Part shown: positions 23,297-35,161 of the stretch, piece by piece
Position numbering within the stretch: position 1 is the first letter of the stretch
Layout of the letters: each line of letters begins with the position of its first letter
Origin: Nemophila menziesii
Taxonomy: Eukaryota > Streptophyta > Magnoliopsida > Boraginales > Hydrophyllaceae
Assembly: GCA_029959085.1 (NCBI GenBank)
Contig: JARWIR010000003.1
Coordinates: 25,807,505 to 25,871,504 of the forward strand
DNA: 64,000 nt
Direction of reading: 5' to 3'
Notes under the pieces: model-generated
Database searches by the model: none
Told to the model about the DNA's origin: nothing
Seen by the model: only the letters and a program-made list of their open reading frames with translations
Position numbers and translations under genes: made by a program

Positions 23297-23418
23297 CCTA
23301 TGAGTATGATTGACTTTTTTAATTGGATGGATAGATTTGTAACCCATTAGTTTTTTTCTTTCATGTAATGACAAAAAAAAAAAAAAAAAAACTTAACACT
23401 ATACCCTTACTTTACCTT

Positions 23419-25295
23419 TCAAGTAACCTTTACTACATCTCGAGCAACAATGAGTTCTTCTAGTACATCTCCATCACCACTTTCTGACATCATCATTAAG
23501 TCATCTTCTGTCACAAAATTATGACGCTCACCAATAGCTCTAAGAAACTGATACACTTCAAACATAGTTGGTCTTTCTTTAGGAGCTGGAAGTACACAAC
23601 TACACGCCACTTTCAAGAACTGGTATATCTCACCATCATAACCCTTTTTAGCTAAAGTTACATCAATTGCATCTTGAAGTTTCGAATCTTTAGATAAATG
23701 AGAAATCCACTCAACAAGACTACCTTTAAACGATTCAGGAGCTTTAGACGCATGAGTAGGTTTTTCACCTGTCGCTAATTCGAGAAGTACAACACCGAAA
23801 CTAAAAACATCTCCTTTAGGTGTAGCCATGAGTGTACGAGCGTACTCAGGAGCAACATAACCTAAGTCTCCAAATTCTCCATCACGAAAGTACTCAAATG
23901 GGTATCAATAGGATTCATGAGTCTCGCTAGTCCAAAACCGGAAGTCTTAGGTTCGAAATCTCCATCAAGTAAATACATTTCGAACTTACGTTTCGATGAA
24001 CAATCCTCGGATTACAATTATGATGAAACCATGCAAATCCTCTAGCCGCTCCAATACCAATTTTAAGCCTTCGAAGCCAATCCATAACTTCAGTCCTTTC
24101 AGTCCCTTCTTCAGCGGACACAAAAAGGCGTACCGTTTTGAATGTACTTGTAAACTAAAAGGCGTTCTTTTTTTGCGACACAAAAACCTAAAATCGGAAC
24201 TAAGTTTCGATGCTTTATATTTCCTATAGTCGCCAATTCGGATGCAAATTCCTTTTCGGAATGTTGAGTCTTGTAACCTCTTTACCATTAAAGACCTTCC
24301 ATCTTCAAGAACTGTTTTATACATAGTTCCAGTTCTGACCCAATTATATTATTGTTGGTAAAATTATTTGTAGCTTTCATGAGATCTCATTTTGGAAACA
24401 GACTTTTCAAACATTGAAAGCTGAAAGAATAAACTAGTTTAGCATTTAATTAATTATAAAACAATAAAGGAAAAGAAAAAAATACCTGGATATGTTTGGC
24501 ACCCTTAAAATTTTTAGCCCATCTAACACCTTAAGGATCACCTAACTTTCTTTTTCGGGAAACTCTTCGATAATAGAAAAAGGAGACAGTACCTACAACT
24601 ATAGCGGCAACAATTACTCCACCAACAGCGGCTAAAATCAAGGGTATAGCACCTTTTTTCTTTGAACCCTCGCAAGTCGCTAATGGTCCACCACATAGTC
24701 CTGCATTATTTCTATAGTTTTCCGCCGGAATACTAGCATTATTGAAAATCGGTACTTGCCCTTGCAGTTTATTATTCGCGACACTAAATGTTTTGATTCT
24801 ATTTAACTGCCCTAATTGTGGAGGTATTTGACCTGTGAACTGATTGCTTTCAAGATTGAGGTTGTTAAGATAAGTACAGTTTGAAAGATTAATCGGAATC
24901 TCTCCTGTGAATTGATTGGCTGAGAGATCAAGATTCACCACAAATGGAATTATTAACGAGATATTAGATGATAGATTTCAATGAAGCTTGTTTCTTGAAA
25001 GATCTAACCCTGTCATAGAGGTGCAATTTTTTTTAAACCCTCAGGAAATTCACCTTCAAGTCCCATATCAGAAAGCTGGATATTTAAAACCTCGCTTTCA
25101 TCAGGATACCAGCATTCAATTCCTAAATATTTTCAAATAGCCCCCTCGGTTTTATTATCGAAGTTCCATGAAGAGAATACTACATTGCCTGGGTTTTTTA
25201 ATATCAGTTTGAACACTGTAACAAGGAATACTATTTAATAGTAATCCAAAAAGTGTACTAATAATAGCAGAGAATGCTCCGTTATATAGTGCCAT
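23419..25295 (-). pseudogene. BIR1-like LRR receptor kinase pseudogene, unit A
   Basis: The start codon is inferred at 25293-25295 (signal peptide MALYNGAFSAIISTLFG-like). The LRR ectodomain is mostly lost: fragments KYLGIECWYPDESEVLNIQL, GLEGEFPEGLK and NQFTGEIPINLSNCTYLNNL remain, with frameshifts. Then come PAENYRNNAGLCGGPLATC, a transmembrane segment (LILAAVGGVIVAAIVVGTV) and basic YYRRVSRKRKLGDP, followed by an in-frame TAA at 24531-24533. An intron at about 24421-24485 precedes the kinase exon, which has several small deletions relative to unit B (near 23889, 24115, 24265, 24330 and 24385). The distal kinase part is open at 23419-23829 ([20 protein letters not shown]). Clearly non-functional. 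Confidence 0.88.
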
Positions 25296-27240
25296 CCTCG
25301 CTAACACTACGCAAAAAGACTAAGTAATTACTTAGATTGTTGCTTAATAAATAGAGATAGCTTTGAATTTAAATCTGCAAAACCCAAGCTCACCTGAAAT
25401 CCCGAAACAGGTATGTGTTAAATGAACTTATATGGTATTCAAGCCGATTTAAAAAAAGGTATGTGTTGAAATGGCCACCACAAATCGAAAGAAAAAGGAA
25501 AAATATATATGTTTAACAACATGAGCTTTTTTAAGGAAAAGAGCTGAAAAACAAAAGTTGTAATGGATAATGAATAATTTTTAGTTTCCATCTTAAACTT
25601 CTCAATATTGCATTGAAAAACTTATCTGCAACAAACATAGATTGTACACCACTAATGTATATGTATATGATATATAGTAATCAACATAAAATCTATTTTT
25701 TAAACTACACCACTCCCCAATACTTTCTTTAATATGATTTGGAATGGAGTGTATTGACTTGTAACTTAATTACAATCTCGGTTTTGGGTCCCACTCTAAC
25801 ATCAAAGGCGCAATCAAATCTCAAGAACACTTGATATCTTTCTGTAACTTCGTTTTCCTTTTAGTTACAAACTTGTTTTATTACTATCTGTTTAAAATTA
25901 GGCTCTGCAATAGAAGGTATAATGTTCATTTGCTCCAAACTGATGTTCTGTTTTAACGGAATGAAAAATGTATCGCCTTAACGGAATGAAAAATGGTTCA
26001 ACTTTTTTAATTTAATATCTTTCTCACAGGGCTTCAATGGACTATTAACCTCTTTATCACTCAATTGAGCTTCAGAAACTTGTTTCATGGAACCTAAATA
26101 ACAACGACTATTCTGAACACTCTTCTGTGACAAAATCGTCATGGTCAACATTTTTTGTATACCATCATCTAAATCGCTTCTTTTAATTGAATATCTTCAT
26201 ATTCACCATCAGTTTTTTTTTGCAATTATGGTATCGATCACTGATCAGGAGATATATAAAGGCTGACCAGTTTTTTTGTTTCTCTTCTTTCTTCTCCTCT
26301 TTTTATTTTCTTTTTATTTTCCACTAACCATGCTGGAGCTTCTCTTCTGGGGCCTGGGGTTTGCACTCTTCTTGATTCTCATCAATATAAAAGAAGTAAA
26401 CAAGAACAAAAAAATTACAGAAAGAATACAATTTAAGGCTATATTTCAAAAGACTCCCTTGTTCTATACGCAAGTTCACTAATAGGATAATAGCACATTC
26501 ATGTACCTATACCCAAATGTGACATCACAAAACAAGTTTTGACTCAGCTTTAAATTAGGTAGGGTGAATTACATGAATGTATTATGTGATATAGCAAATG
26601 TTCCCCAATGTTATTCCAAAAAGTAGCAAAATATATCTGTTATAATAAGTTGTTTAGCTTTTAGAAGGATTTGGAATATATGACAATTGGTTATTAGGTG
26701 AAAACTGATATCGAATTTAATAGATTTACGAGTAAAATATCAGAATTGTCCACCATCTTTATAACAAGTAAAATAAGTTTTGACTTGTATGAGTAACTAT
26801 TTTTTGAGGTTGCAAATTCTTGTGCAGATAAAAGAAAAGCAGCAGCTGTTAGGAAAAGGTAGAGTTAGGAACAGTGAGGAATCTGATAATTCTTGTTTTA
26901 TACTATATTTTTACTAATTCATGGAAAAAACAATAAAGTACAATTCATTCCAAAAAAATCAAGATCCCTGATTCGAGATGTTTAATTTATAGCTCTCAAC
27001 CATAAATCTGCTCTATGTTGGCAAGGATCCTAACACTATAAAACATGGCATCAGATTTCAAGTGTTTCGAAACATCATAAATTTGAGAATATCAAAAAGA
27101 AGAAAGAAAATCTTACTAATTTAACACAACTTTTAACCAAAACAAATTCTACCATAAACACTGGACATACTACTAATGTTGATCGCAATTACATATCAGA
27201 GAGTTTAATCAAAAACACAGAATTAATATATAACATAACA
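25296..27240. other. Spacer between kinase and F-box pseudogenes, unit A
   Basis: Would be the upstream region of the kinase and the 3' flank of F-box(-). It matches 58366-59920 in unit B and, in its right part, 1655-2440 in unit C. Relative to unit B it has an extra segment at about 26330-26820, which is present in unit C; unit B probably lost it. The small plus-strand ORF at 26276-26482 covers the shared GGGGCCTGGGGTTTGCACTC phrase but is not conserved as protein. No gene. Confidence 0.6.
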
Positions 27241-27261
27241 TAGTAACTCTTCTTAAACTAA

Positions 27262-27792
27262 CTAATTAAGAGAAACTAAACTCTCCTGGTAAAGCATACC
27301 ACAATCACCTTTTAATCCAAACCTTGTAATCTCATGAGGTGAATCAAGGGAAAAAGAGGCAATATCTCCAATATCAGATACACACAAAATTTCAGTTTCA
27401 TCTCTCCACAACAAATGAGGACGATACACCATTATATTTTCAAACGGGCCCACTCTAACTTTTCTACTCCAACTTTTCACCACACCATATTCCTTCATCA
27501 CCCATATATCAATTATATGTTGAAGACCATTGTTATAACGATAATCAAACACACTCAAACAATCCTTCACCACTTTAACATTTTTCCATAAACTCTTACC
27601 AAAAGTTTCATTCGGAAAATTCATCTCTCCAAACACTTCCTTGTTCAAATCAAATGTAATTATAGAGTCTTCATGTCCGTGAAATGTCTTAGATACCCAA
27701 TGCAATACTCCATTTAAAGGTGCTCCTGGAGCATACATTTGTGGAAACTCAAACTTTATTTTTTTCCATGAATTAGTACTAAGATTGTATAC
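27262..27792 (-). pseudogene. Truncated F-box gene, unit A minus strand
   Basis: Codes for the C-terminal half only: VYNLSTNSWKKIKFEFPQMY through GDCGMLYQESLVSLN, nearly identical to the gene at 59930-60991. The N-terminal half, including the F-box, the start codon and the splice acceptor, is gone. The coding sequence GTATAC joins directly to leader-intron sequence ACTGTTAG at about 27792. Compared with the unit B gene this removes about 710 bases (60461-61170), and TAC is present at both breakpoints. An ATG in the former intron gives a 187-codon open frame, but the product would lack any F-box. Confidence 0.88.
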
Positions 27793-27848
27793 ACTGTTAG
27801 TTTTTTTTACATAAATAATAAACATGTCAAAGGTAAAACTTCAAACAA

Positions 27849-27930
27849 GTTTCATGATCCGGATTGATGGATCTTGGTTGAAAAGACATTGCTGGTTGAG
27901 CTTTAATTAAAAGTTGTTGATTGATCAAAA
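27849..27930 (+). mobile_element. Short retroposed insert with A tail in the former leader intron (unit A)
   Basis: About 82 bases ending in a run of A, flanked by the direct repeat AAAACTTCAAACAA (about 27835-27848 and 27931-27943). The inverse of almost the same sequence is at 52754-52838 in the intron of the F-box(+) gene of unit B, at the same relative site. The three other copies lack it. Size and tail suggest the 3' end of a LINE, or a SINE. Confidence 0.75.
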
Positions 27931-27943
27931 AAAACTTCAAACA

Positions 27944-28477
27944 AAAATGTAACTCAAAATTGAGGGTTTATGTGAGCTAAAATGTCTCAAGCAGAAAATA
28001 AAACTAAAAAGATAAAAATGATCACAAAATTAACAAAGGAAAATTCTCGTACGTGTGTATAGAGTAAAAATTACCTGTAAAAGGTTGAAAAGATATATAG
28101 GCTAAGGTGGAGATGATGAACGATGAGGTAAAAGAGCTGCGTTTAGTTCTTTTTCTTTGAAGACGATGAAGACCTCTGTTCTAGTGTGAATGTTCGGACC
28201 GTTTTGATAAAAGAGCAACAAGCCAAAGAGGATTGTGGGCCCCACGGGTTTATGAAATGCTATAATTTTTTTTAGACAATGCTATAAGATTCTAGCTGGC
28301 CTGTGTTATATTTTTATATTAGAGTTTTTCTTTTTATCTTTTGGACATGTAAAAGAAAAAATCGTTCCTAAAGTTATATATAATTTTATTTTTTTAACTT
28401 TTTAGTAGAAATTAGAATATTTGTCAACATATATTAAAAAATAATTTTAGATCTAAAATTACTTTAAATGTCCTTTT
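27944..28477. other. Residual leader exon, promoter and upstream flank of the truncated F-box gene
   Basis: Retains the donor TTTTACAG/GTAATT in reverse (about 28073-28083), the leader exon with CATCGTCTTCAAAG, and the GATTGTGGGCCCCAC element at 28231-28245. The promoter thus survives in front of a gene that has lost its F-box, so a chimeric transcript is possible but untested. Confidence 0.55.
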
Positions 28478-28720
28478 TGTTATGAATAAATTGTTTAATA
28501 AGGTGGATGTCCAAAGGCCAAAGGTTTTCCAAAGGCAAATGAAGGGTCATTCCTTTCCCTATAAATAGAATACATTTTCATTGTAATATAGTTCATGATT
28601 TTTGAATACAAGAATAATATAATTCTCTCTTCATCTTCTTCTTCTTCTTTAGTTTATAATCTTATTACTCTCTCCATATTTATCCCTCTAGTTTAACTTA
28701 TATTATTCTAGTTTATAACA
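28478..28720 (+). repeat. 5' LTR
   Basis: 243 bases, TG...CA. Contains CCCTATAAATAGAATAC, a TATA box (TATAAATA at about 28560-28567), about 40 bases before AATATAGTTC, where transcription may begin, and a CTTCTTCTTCTTC stretch. The three differences from the 3' LTR are in the TTTTCC/TTTTAC, GCAAA/GCAAG and CTTATT/CTTCTT contexts. Confidence 0.93.
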
Positions 28721-28966
28721 CGTTATCAGCACGAGTCTCTACCGATCGAATCAAGAAAGAATATTTCCAGGTATGCTTTATATTGTTCTATTTTATATAT
28801 ACTATATATATACTATATATATTTCTTTTCACATAGAAAATAAGAGAGTGTATTATAAGGACTTTCCATTGCAACCGATAAATATTACATGGACTTCCAT
28901 TGCATCCTATACAATACGATTATACTATTCAAGCAGATAATTGGGTTATCACTTTAGAAAAAATAG

Positions 28967-31900
28967 AGGCCTGAAGCCTATATGTAAATATAATTTTTGA
29001 ATGGCTTGAAAATAAAATGAGATGTATTTCTAGAATTGAAGTCTACAATGCCCGAAGCATGGAAAAATAATCGTATAGGCCTGAAGCCTAAATTTTATAT
29101 TATATGCCTGAAGCCTAGGAAATAAATTATATGCCCGAAGCATAAAAAAAAATCTGAAAACTAACGCTATAAAGGCCGGAATTTATAGGTACGGAGCCTA
29201 AAACAAAATTCTATATGCTAGAAGCATATACTGAAATTTAAAGGCCTGAAGCCTATATGTATTTTTCAGAAAGCATAAGGCTAATTATTAATTTTAAAGG
29301 GCTCGAACCCTTAATAAAATTCAAAACCCCGAAACCATAAAAATTAATGGTGTAGACTAAAAGTCTCAATTTCGATTAATATAGATGATGCTATATGTAG
29401 ATTTATTTATCATCTCAAAATTAAAAAAGAAAATAGAATTGGTATAACTTTGAGAGTTATGGGGGTTTTGAACTTGAGACTTCTAGATAGTAGAGTATTT
29501 GGGTATAACCACTAGGCTATAGATTTATTTTGTCTTATAACAGAAATTTTTGAACAAAATACTCTACAATTCTACATTTTGTTATATATTATTCACATTC
29601 TACAATTTATAGGCCCGAAGCCTGAATAGAAATTTATATTATCGGAAGCATATACCAAAAATTATAGGCCCGAAACCTAGAACTCTATTTATATGCCAAA
29701 AGTATATAACAAATTTTATATGCCGGAAACCTATCACAAATTTTATATGCCAGAAAAATAAAATAAATCTCATAGGCTTGAAGCCTTGAATACAATTTAT
29801 ATGCATGAAGCATAAAAGAAAAATTTATTGAAAGGCTTGAAGCCTAGATCAAATTTTAAAGGTTTGAAACCTAATCAATTTTGTTATAATTTGCACAAAA
29901 GAATTGAGGAATGCAATTTAACTTCTAAAGAAAAAAAAAATGATCATTCATCTCATGAAGAGAACTTTATTGAATATAAACCGGAAGTATAAGAGGAACT
30001 ATATAGGCACGAAGCATACAACAATTTTTAAATGTTTGTAGGATTAAATTTCAGCGGTTCGAAATCTAAAAGAATTGCAAAGACTTGAAGTCTTAATTCA
30101 AATTAATGGGTTTAAGGAAAACGATTGTAAAACGATTGTATATGATAAAAAAAAACTCGTATGGATATTTAAGAATTGTATGATAAAGGTTTTGAACCTG
30201 CAACCTCCCTTATGAAGGTTTATAGTGTTACCATTTAGACAGTTTAATAATTTGTTAGTAAATTGGACAAAAACAAATGTTAGTACAATTTCAGGTACTA
30301 CTAAATTAAGTGAGGATTTTAAACGGGCAAATGTAATATTATCGAGTGAAACAAATATACGTTTGCTTGTATCAAATCACGCTTATACTCCTGAAGTAGC
30401 TATAGCGCGAATAAAGGTTTTACAAAATATTATGAGATTGTTTGTCTCGTAAGAAGCAAAGTAATGAATTATTGATATAATCATAATTCGTGTTCCATTT
30501 ACATAATACTATTTCTTGTAGTGATTAAAATTACATTCCCTAAACGAATGCAATAACTTTCAAATGCATATCAAAATAAACATTGTGGTGACAAAATTTG
30601 ATTGAACAAAATCACATTCTCTGGCTCAAAACAATTCCATGTAGTGGATGGAATTGCATTCCTTGTAACGATTGTTGAATTTTTCAATCTCTTTGAAAAT
30701 GGATATGAAAACATAACTGGTAGGGTTAAATACAATTAAATATTGTTTTCTCTGGCTAAAATTGTTCATTATAATTAATAAAGCTGTATTTCCTGAAGAA
30801 AATGCTAGGTCTTCTAATGTGTATTGGAATCAGCGTGGTGGTGATCATAACTCCACCTGAGTTGAAAATCATGATAATGTTTCAGGGTTTGCTTTGTTGG
30901 TATGTTTTTGTAAAGTATATATGATTTTTATGTAGACATATATGATTGTTTTTACTAATGAGGTGATGAACAAGATTTACCGTGGGAAAAAAAATAGAAT
31001 CAAAGCAAAGAGAAAAAAGAGGAGGCTAATTAAATCATGAGAATACAAAGGAAAAATGGAATATCTTTTCTATACTTCCAAACTTCAAGGTTACATAATT
31101 ATTCTATTGAAATAGATATTATTGTAGTTAAAAGTATTTTGAAAAAGGATATGTTAAGACCTTTTACACATTTCATGTCATGAAAATACTCTTGAAGTAG
31201 TAATATCGTAAGTAGAGTTTTATCCCAATATTAAGGTTTAACATTACATTCTCTTGTAAACTATAACATTTCATTCCTCGAAGTGAATGGAGTTGTATTC
31301 CTTGAAGTGAATGTAACCGTTTTCATAATCAAAATAAATAGACGTATGGATGACAAAACAAGTGTGTTAGTGTTGTATTCCTTGACTAGAAATTATTCCT
31401 AGAAGATAATATGATCACATTCTCTGAAGCAAATTCATCATTTTCAGCTTATATTACATTGACCCGGTAATGGAAATAATTGAGTGATTTAAATACTGTT
31501 TTTTTCTAACTAAAAACCATTCATTGAAGTGAATGGAAGTGCGTTTCTGGAAGAAAATGCAATGTTTTTCAATGTGTCTGGAATAGACATCTTGGTGACC
31601 CAAGCTCTTGACGAGGTTAAGGTAAGAAAAAAAATTTCTTACCACCAGAAGTGGAATAAATAAGGAACCTGAAAGTAAAAGGTCGATAAGCCATCATGAA
31701 ATGGTAAGCATGAATATTATCGATAAAGTGGAATTATATAGTGTTTGCGTACTCATGGAATACTAAGACATTTTGTTGATCTAATTAAAGGTTTTTTGGA
31801 TGCTCAAAAGTTATGTTACCTTGTGGTACAAAATTGGAAAATTATGTTAAAAGTAAATCCCGAAGAAATTACTAAATTTAAAGGATAATATCCAAAATTA

Positions 31901-33104
31901 GTATTTTGTATAAGCCACAAGTGTCCGTAACAATGTATATCTTTTGCATTATTTACTAAAAGTCTCACCAGAAGTGTGTATGAAAATAAAATATGTTATT
32001 TCTTTGGGGTTATATATATACAGATTCAAGCAGTTGAAACGCTCATTATGCAAAAGAAAAGATGTCATAATCCAAAGAACTTTGTATTATTACAAGACTG
32101 ACTTGGTAACCTAGTGCAGTAATGATATGTCGAATAATAGATTACTTACTTGGTATCTACTTAAAAGAACCAGAAGATTCATTTTACCAAGTGACTACCC
32201 CCTTATTAGGGGGAGAGACAAGTCAACCTGAAGTTGCGTAACATATAGACGAGGCAACTTGAAGTTGCATGATGTATGGTAGAATACAATTTATTATATC
32301 ATTTATATCCACAACTAAAGAATAGGAACTTGAAGTTAAAAGGAACTCTATTTGAAAAGTATTGCAAATAATATACCTAATACATTCGCAAGTAGAATAT
32401 ATTCAAAATCCCAGAATATGTTGTAAACGCTCCAACATAGATTACTGTCTCATATAGACACATAAAAAAAAAATATTCCAGCGAATGTATCAAACCAACG
32501 CATGAAGCGTGTTAAACCTGTAATGCATATAACCAACACATGAAGTGTGGTAAGCCTGTCGATTTAAAGTATACCATGCCCCAAAGAAGAAAATCTCATG
32601 AGTAAATGATAAAATGGTAAATATTATGTGCACTCCACGCGACACGACAGGAATTATTAAGTCAACTAATGTTGGCACATGAATTGATCTTAAAGGAAGT
32701 AATGGCCATTGAAGAACCTAGGTACCTAAATACGAGAAAAGTTATGTAGAATCTGTTAGAATAGTTTATGGGATTAATATATTTTCATTTAATATAGCGC
32801 TTAAAATAAATAATAAGGATCCTAAACCAAAAAGTGGTAATATATGTCGACTACAATAGAAAGTGTAATAGTGAATTTTGAAATCTAAAACACTACTTGT
32901 ATCACGAAGGTTCCTGCAGAAACCTAGATTTAACTATGAGGAGACGTCCTCATTCTTATGTTATCGATACAGTGTAGTGATTATTAGATGAATATTAAAG
33001 TTTTTGATAAACAAAATAGGTGCTAGAAGCATGACATGTGCCCAAACAAGAAAGGTGTTTGAAAGCACAACAAGTGCCTGAAGCACGATAGGTACTTGAA
33101 GTAC
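28967..33104 (+). repeat. Series of small hairpins with constant GAA loop and covarying stems
   Basis: At least 18 sites have a 4-7 bp perfect inverted repeat around a loop that is nearly always YYGAA or NNGAA. Examples: AGGC/GCCT at 28967, ATGC/GCAT at 29048-29060, TATATGC/GCATATA near 29211, AAGGG/CCCTT at 29297-29312, AGGT/ACCT at 29860-29872, AAGAC/GTCTT at 30080-30094, CAAC/GTTG at 32224-32236, GCAAC/GTTGC at 32254-32268, ACGC/GCGT at 32498-32510, ACAC/GTGT at 32536-32548, GTGC/GCAC at 33074-33086 and GTAC/GTAC at 33092-33104. Most units are separated by 20-60 bases of AT-rich sequence; there is a gap at about 30100-32200. Both arms change together while the loop stays, which is what selection or copying of a structure would leave. 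Confidence 0.7.
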
Positions 33105-33280
33105 TTAGAGCATTTAAATATGAAATGATCGAATATTGAGAAGTTCCTGAAATTTAAAAGTTCCTAGAGTATAAAAGTTCTTGAAGAAACGTAATTTATT
33201 TAAATCTAAAGAGAAAAGTGTATGAATTATGAAAGGATACTCTGTAATTGTTCTCATAATGAAAAGAATGTGATATTTGC

Positions 33281-34260
33281 GTATTGTACTCTTTTTCCTT
33301 CACTAAGGTTTTTTTCCCACTGGGTTTTTCCTAGTAAGGTTTTAACGAGGCATGCAAATATTCATTGTCATAGGAAGTATAAACTCTTTTATTGATCAAG
33401 AAAATGATATTACTATCACTAAATACCCTCAAGTAAAAATCCAGAAGATTTACTAATTAAAGTTTTATTAATGACGACATCAAGGTACAAATGTATTAGG
33501 AAATATGTAATGTCGTAATGAGGGGGAGAATATATTGAAATTGTTTATTTTTTTCCTTCACCACGGTTTTTCCCATTGGGTTTTCCTGGTAAGGTTTTAA
33601 CAAGACAAACTGTATACGTGTCATAACCCCCAAGGATTCGTGTACTCTTTTTCCTTCATCAAGTTTTGTCCCAATGGGTTTTCTTGATAAGGTTTTAATG
33701 AGGCATATCTTTCAGTGAATATCCAAGGGGGAGTGGTATGAAATATTTATTAAGTGGATGATTCAACATACCAAAAGAAAGTGTGGTCTATCTCCAACAA
33801 GAATATAGTGATGGTATTTTATGAGGATATTATTGCTTGTACCACACATAATTATTATGACTACATCAAATGTGACAAAACAGAACATATTTCACCAAAG
33901 TCTCCTACACACACGAGCTACAGAAGAATGTGGATATCGACACTCGACAGATACAATCACGTACGACTTTTGTAGATTTTCTTGATGAAATCATTGTCAA
34001 TCACAATATTCAAGAAGTAGGTCCACAATATTGAAATACGACAACTCAGAGATCTCTTGCCAACATCAGGGGGAGCGTAAACAAGACTGTACTCTTTTCC
34101 CTTCGTCCAAGTTTTGTCCTAATAGGTTTTCTTGGAAAGGTTTTAACGAGGCAGCGTTTCAATATGATTAGTTCCATCTATATGTACTCTTTTCCCTTCG
34201 ACCAAGTTTTTATCCCACAGGGTTTTCTTGGCAAGGTTTTAATGAGGCATATTTTCTAAT
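33281..34260 (+). repeat. Five dispersed repeats before the 3' LTR
   Basis: Copies of a ~65-base phrase start near 33287, 33549, 33641, 34089 and 34182: TACTCTTTTTCCTTCAC, then TTTTTCCCACTGGGTTTT, then TTGGTAAGGTTTTAACGAGG. This kind of repeat upstream of the purine tract is known from plant copia elements. Related decayed copies occur at 45945-45985 and 47700-47860, marking an older relative of this element there. Confidence 0.8.
33990..34063 (+). pseudogene. Remnant of copia pol C terminus
   Basis: Reads SLSITIFKK, stop, VHNIEIRQLRDLL. This matches the very end of copia polyproteins, in which an F-T-K-x-L motif is followed by F-x-K-L-V-x-x-I-G-M-R-x-L. It is followed by ATCAGGGGGAG, a second purine tract-like run. 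It indicates that the element descends from a copia element whose genes have been replaced or lost. Confidence 0.65.
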
Positions 34261-34281
34261 GGATGGACATCCAAGGGGGAG

Positions 34282-34524
34282 TGTTATGAATAAATTGTTT
34301 AATAAGGTGGATGTCCAAAGGCCAAAGGTTTTACAAAGGCAAGTGAAGGGTCATTCCTTTCCCTATAAATAGAATACATTTTCATTGTAATATAGTTCAT
34401 GATTTTTGAATACAAGAATAATATAATTCTCTCTTCATCTTCTTCTTCTTCTTTAGTTTATAATCTTCTTACTCTCTCCATATTTATCCCTCTAGTTTAA
34501 CTTATATTATTCTAGTTTATAACA
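34282..34524 (+). repeat. 3' LTR
   Basis: 243 bases, same termini as the 5' LTR, directly preceded by a purine run and followed by the CTTTT target repeat. Three substitutions from the 5' copy by eye and no indels. Confidence 0.93.
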
Positions 34525-35161
34525 CTTTTAAGACATTTTTTTTTTCTAAAAGTGTTTTAAATTTTATAAAACTTTTATAGGTTTAAAAGCATTTTATGTA
34601 TTTAAAAAAAATATCAAACAAACAATAAATGTGTTACCCAAATTGTTGAAAACAATACTGAGGGTAGAATGAATATTACCACTGTAAACCTAAATTAGGG
34701 GTTATTAGATTTTCAGTGTTGTGATAACTGTGATCAATACGAGCAAGATAAATGGCAAAAGTTATTTTGCTTCGAAGATATGTAAAATCTTGTTGAGGTT
34801 ATTGAGGTTGGACCAAAGGAATTTTTACTCCACTGGAGATAAAATTATAAGGATGAGAAACTGAGCTCTCTATTCTTCCACTATGGGATTGGCTTGTCAT
34901 TGAAATGAGTCTTTTAGAGTGATCATGGTTTGGTTTATGTACAATCTGATAAGCACCATTTTAAAGGACTCGGTGTTTACTTTATAGATCTCAAATGCTT
35001 AAATATTAAGGATTTATCAATTATTCTAAGTGTTTGCTTTCCTAGGGCGGTTCCCTTGCTTGAAGGATCACGTGTTGAGTTGTGGTAAATCCTAGATAGA
35101 TATGGGGATCCATTAAAGTCTGTGAGAAATATTTTGATAAGATCTAGTGTATGCTTAGTTA

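Larger units (their letters stand above)
18369..23390 (+). mobile_element. L1-type LINE, about 5.0 kb, with target-site duplication
   Basis: The target repeat AACTTAACACTA is at 18357-18368 and recurs at 23391-23401 (its first A merges with the tail); the same sequence occurs once, unoccupied, at 56628-56639 in the paralogous unit. The element ends with a run of about 19 A at 23373-23391. Inside, in order, are an ORF1-like region, an apurinic-type endonuclease, a reverse transcriptase, a zf-RVT zinc-finger region and an RNase H domain. That order, with a C-terminal RNase H, is known for one lineage of plant L1 elements. Three in-frame stops in addition to the ORF ends and two frameshifts make it non-autonomous. 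Confidence 0.92.
28478..34524 (+). mobile_element. Young LTR retrotransposon without intact genes, 6.05 kb, copia-derived
   Basis: Two 243-base LTRs (28478-28720 and 34282-34524) start TGTTATGAATAAATTG and end TTTATAACA. By eye they differ at only three positions (about 1.2%), so the insertion is recent. The target duplication CTTTT is at 28473-28477 and 34525-34529. A primer-binding-like segment (TTATCAGCACGAG) follows the first LTR and a purine tract (CCAAGGGGGAG) precedes the second. The 5.6 kb interior has no intact gag or pol; a decayed copia pol C terminus lies at about 33998-34060. It must have been mobilised by proteins from another element, so it fits the LARD type. It inserted in the F-box upstream flank, whose empty form is near 16135-16160 (inverted). 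Confidence 0.93.

Noticed and set aside
26276..26482. Small ORF with hydrophobic start (MFLFFLLLFLFSFYF)
   Set aside because: The shared phrase in unit C reads in a different frame and context, and unit B lacks the segment; no protein conservation.
28967..30100. CRISPR-like array
   Set aside because: The repeats are short imperfect palindromes of varying stem in an LTR element in plant DNA, with irregular AT-rich spacing and no cas genes.
28721..34281. An autonomous copia element with intact polyprotein
   Set aside because: No long frame exists in the 5.6 kb interior; only a decayed pol C terminus is readable.
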